DNA from: Acinetobacter calcoaceticus
GTDB taxonomy: Bacteria; Pseudomonadota; Gammaproteobacteria; Pseudomonadales; Moraxellaceae
DNA length: 64,000 nt
Direction: 5' to 3'
Assembly (NCBI RefSeq): GCF_016508255.1
Contig: NZ_JADVKT010000011.1
Span: 1 to 64,000 of the forward strand
Below the pieces are notes generated by a model. It was not told the origin of the DNA. It did not search any database and saw nothing but the letters and a program-made list of their open reading frames with translations. A program made the translations under genes and the position numbers. Position 1 is the first letter of the stretch. Every line of letters starts with the position of its first letter. Below are positions 62,361-64,000 of this stretch, piece by piece.

Positions 62361-62611
62361 TATTTAATTAATTATTGTTTTTCATTTAATTACACATTTA
62401 AGGAACATCTTAAATATTATCTTAATAAAACTCTGCTACTTTATATATATGTTAACTATTAGGTTTTGATTGAGTCGTTTTACTAATTAAATAGATAAAA
62501 TAAAGTGCAATCGCTAAATAAATGAGAATGCTAATCTAATGTTGAAGTTAATTTAACCAGAGCAGATAATCCCCTTCAATCTATGAAAATGAACACACGA
62601 AGTGAAAAGTT
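62361..62611. other. Non-coding region downstream of C4-like RNA copy 2
   Basis: No protein-coding gene is visible between the RNA and the QorB terminator; similarity to the corresponding region after copy 1 fades near 62420. Confidence 0.45.
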
Positions 62612-62650
62612 AAAAAAAGGCCTAAATTCTAAAATTTAAGCCTTTTTGTT
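62612..62650 (-). terminator. Terminator of the qorB-like gene
   Basis: A stem with arms AAAAAGGC and GCCTTTTT, extended by TAAATT/AATTTA across one mismatch, lies just after the stop at 62672 on the - strand, with T-rich sequence following. Confidence 0.75.
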
Positions 62651-62671
62651 TTTTAGGTATATAGCGTCGAC

Positions 62672-63529
62672 TTAAGATAAAAATTCTTTAATCGTCTCTT
62701 GCATACTTGTAGTGGCACGACCAATTAACTGGTGCAGATCTTTACTTTCACTATACAAGCCACCTTTAGATACGCCTTCATCTGAATCTGCCAAGATATT
62801 GGCAAAGCCTTCTGGTATACCCACTTCTATCAAGAGCGCTTTATATTCCTCTTCCGATAAATCTTGGTAAGTTACTTCTTTTTTGCTGATTTCACTTACC
62901 CATTTTGCAACGTCATCAAGGGTATAGCTCGTATCACCTGCTAGTTCATAAACTTTATTTTCATGCCCTTCTTGCGTTAATACTACAGCGGCAGCAGTCG
63001 CATAATCTAAGCGTGAAGCAGAAGCAATTTTGCCATGATGCGTTGCCCCGAAAATTTTGCCATGCTCAACTGCTTGGGCAAGTCCCATCGCATAGTTTTC
63101 GCTGTACCAGTTATTACGTAATAATGTGTGTGGAATATTCGATGTTTTTAAATATTGTTCAGTCTCTACATGTTCTTGTGCTAATAGAAGCGGTGATGTA
63201 TCTGCGTTTAATAAACTCGTGTAAACAATAAATTTTACCTGTGCAAGTTTTGCCGCATTAATCACATTTTGGTGTTGTACTGTACGTTGACCAATTTCAT
63301 TTGACGAGATTAATAAAAGCTTATCAATACCAGCCAATTGAACCGAAAGTTTATCTGCGTCTTGAACATAATCAAAAGCGCGAACTTCGATCCCTTTTGA
63401 GCTTAAATCTGATGCTTTTTCAGGATTGCGGACTAATGCGACAATATTTTTTGCCTCAGTACGTTCGAGTAATTGAGAAATAACCAATTGGCCGAGTTGA
63501 CCTGATGCACCAGTAACTGCAATACGCAT
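62672..63529 (-). CDS. qorB: NAD(P)H:quinone oxidoreductase, QorB/NmrA-like SDR
   Basis: This 285-aa atypical SDR starts MRIAVTGASGQLGQLV (NAD(P)-binding GxxGxxG) and continues with ALVRNPEK and FDY...D at the expected positions. KFIVYTSLLNADTS and LRNNWYSENY complete the QorB (YtfG)/NmrA pattern. The ATG at 63529 has GGAG 6 nt upstream; an upstream extension is not supported. It is divergent from an HxlR gene with tandem palindromes. It probably reduces quinones or electrophiles. Confidence 0.88.
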   Translation of the reverse strand: MRIAVTGASGQLGQLVISQLLERTEAKNIVALVRNPEKASDLSSKGIEVRAFDYVQDADKLSVQLAGIDKLLLISSNEIGQRTVQHQNVINAAKLAQVKFIVYTSLLNADTSPLLLAQEHVETEQYLKTSNIPHTLLRNNWYSENYAMGLAQAVEHGKIFGATHHGKIASASRLDYATAAAVVLTQEGHENKVYELAGDTSYTLDDVAKWVSEISKKEVTYQDLSEEEYKALLIEVGIPEGFANILADSDEGVSKGGLYSESKDLHQLIGRATTSMQETIKEFLS

Positions 63530-63580
63530 GATGATCTCCATCTGATGTAGTTGATATCTTTCAATCATCGTAGTACCTTA

Positions 63581-63615
63581 ACTTACTAAAAGTAAGTACT
63601 TACCTAAAAGTAAGT
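63581..63615. promoter_or_regulatory. Tandem HxlR operator palindromes
   Basis: Two consecutive copies of ACTTAC-N5/6-GTAAGT, at 63581-63597 and 63598-63615, lie between the qorB-like gene and the HxlR gene. The unit is CTTAC/GTAAG. Tandem palindromes of this kind are expected for an autoregulated QorR-type repressor. Confidence 0.75.
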
Positions 63616-63656
63616 TTAGAAACAAATGTAACGTTTTGTAATTAAGGTAGTGCGCG

Positions 63657-64000
63657 ATGAAAGGATACGTTTTTTCAGCAGATTGTCCCTCTCGGAAAAT
63701 TTTGTTAACACTCACTAGTCGTTGGAGTGTCTTGATTTTAGTGGCACTTCGAGATCAACGTCTGCGCTTTAATGAGTTAAAAAAACTAATTGATGGCATT
63801 AGTGAAAAGATGTTGGCACAAACCTTAAAAACGCTTGAACAAGATGGTTTTATCGTACGTCAGGATTATGCAGAAATACCACCTCGTGTAGATTATCAAT
63901 TAACAGACTTTGGACGAGAGGCTTCCGAACGACTTTTTGATTTGACGACTTGGCTTGAAAATAATTTATCCAAATTATTAGAAAATCAGCCGAGTGCAGA
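63657..64000 (+). CDS. HxlR family regulator (QorR/YtfH-like), cut by the window end
   Basis: The frame from ATG 63657 stays open to the window edge (114 full codons), so the C-terminus is missing. It starts MKGYVFSADCPSRKILLTLT and contains LRFNELKKLIDGISEKMLAQ and RVDYQLTDFG, the HxlR wHTH and wing. Cys10 in DCPSRK corresponds to the redox-sensing Cys of QorR/YodB-type proteins. It is divergent from qorB with operators at 63581-63615. Confidence 0.87.
   Translation, partial: MKGYVFSADCPSRKILLTLTSRWSVLILVALRDQRLRFNELKKLIDGISEKMLAQTLKTLEQDGFIVRQDYAEIPPRVDYQLTDFGREASERLFDLTTWLENNLSKLLENQPSA

Overview
The window looks like chromosomal DNA of an Acinetobacter, probably of the calcoaceticus-baumannii group. 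The evidence is the low GC content, the gene families (NadV-type NAD salvage, an Acinetobacter-style VgrG, a VF530-like DNA-binding protein, a BauA/BauC/BauD beta-alanine set), and a pair of C4-antisense-like structured RNAs of a kind reported as a multicopy sRNA class in A. baumannii. No rRNA, tRNA, CRISPR array or transposase was seen. About 59 protein genes are supported, including three (40, 58 and 46 aa) shorter than 60 aa.

Layout: 0.3-1.1 kb carries a duplicated promoter region, one copy driving a VF530 protein and the other possibly a small RNA. 1.2-7 kb holds a tautomerase, an SDR/HxlR divergent pair with two clear operators, a short UvrA paralogue and an aromatic-acid MFS transporter. 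7.05-8.2 kb is a TetR gene facing away from a structured RNA, a module repeated at 61.3-62.4 kb. 8.4-16.3 kb carries an HD hydrolase, a LuxR/amidase pair, small exported proteins and a secreted acid phosphatase. 14.9-19.6 kb is an NAD-salvage operon (prs-like, nadV, nrtR, MTHFR-like) with a palindromic putative NrtR operator. 19.8-26.1 kb has a TauE exporter, two AraC regulators, a PepSY protein, an alcohol dehydrogenase/cupin pair and a cold-shock protein. 27-35 kb has an alkylsulfatase, a lipoprotein, two TetR genes and an EmrAB-like efflux pair. 35-37 kb is an HxlR/OYE pair. 37-42.8 kb is a beta-alanine catabolic cluster (bau). 42.8-47.1 kb is a GntR/permease/amidohydrolase/MFS cluster of unknown substrate.

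The accessory part is 47.2-61.2 kb. It begins with several AT-rich small genes, then an orphan vgrG operon with a frameshifted DUF4123 adaptor, an unrecognised effector-like protein and candidate immunity proteins. A decayed copy of the 3' end of the MFS gene lies on the far side (56.0-56.2 kb), so the vgrG island appears bracketed by homologous sequence. Next comes a Type III restriction-modification system whose mod gene carries 18 copies of a 5-bp repeat (60531-60620) inside the reading frame. It is in frame as sequenced and is a strong candidate phase-variable methyltransferase (phasevarion).

The right end (61.3-64 kb) has the second TetR/structured-RNA module and a QorB/HxlR pair with tandem palindromic operators; the last gene runs off the window. 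A recurring theme is HxlR-type regulator plus redox enzyme, seen three times (SDR, OYE, QorB), each with its own repeated operator-like sequence. All functions are inferred from sequence recognition; no database search was run.
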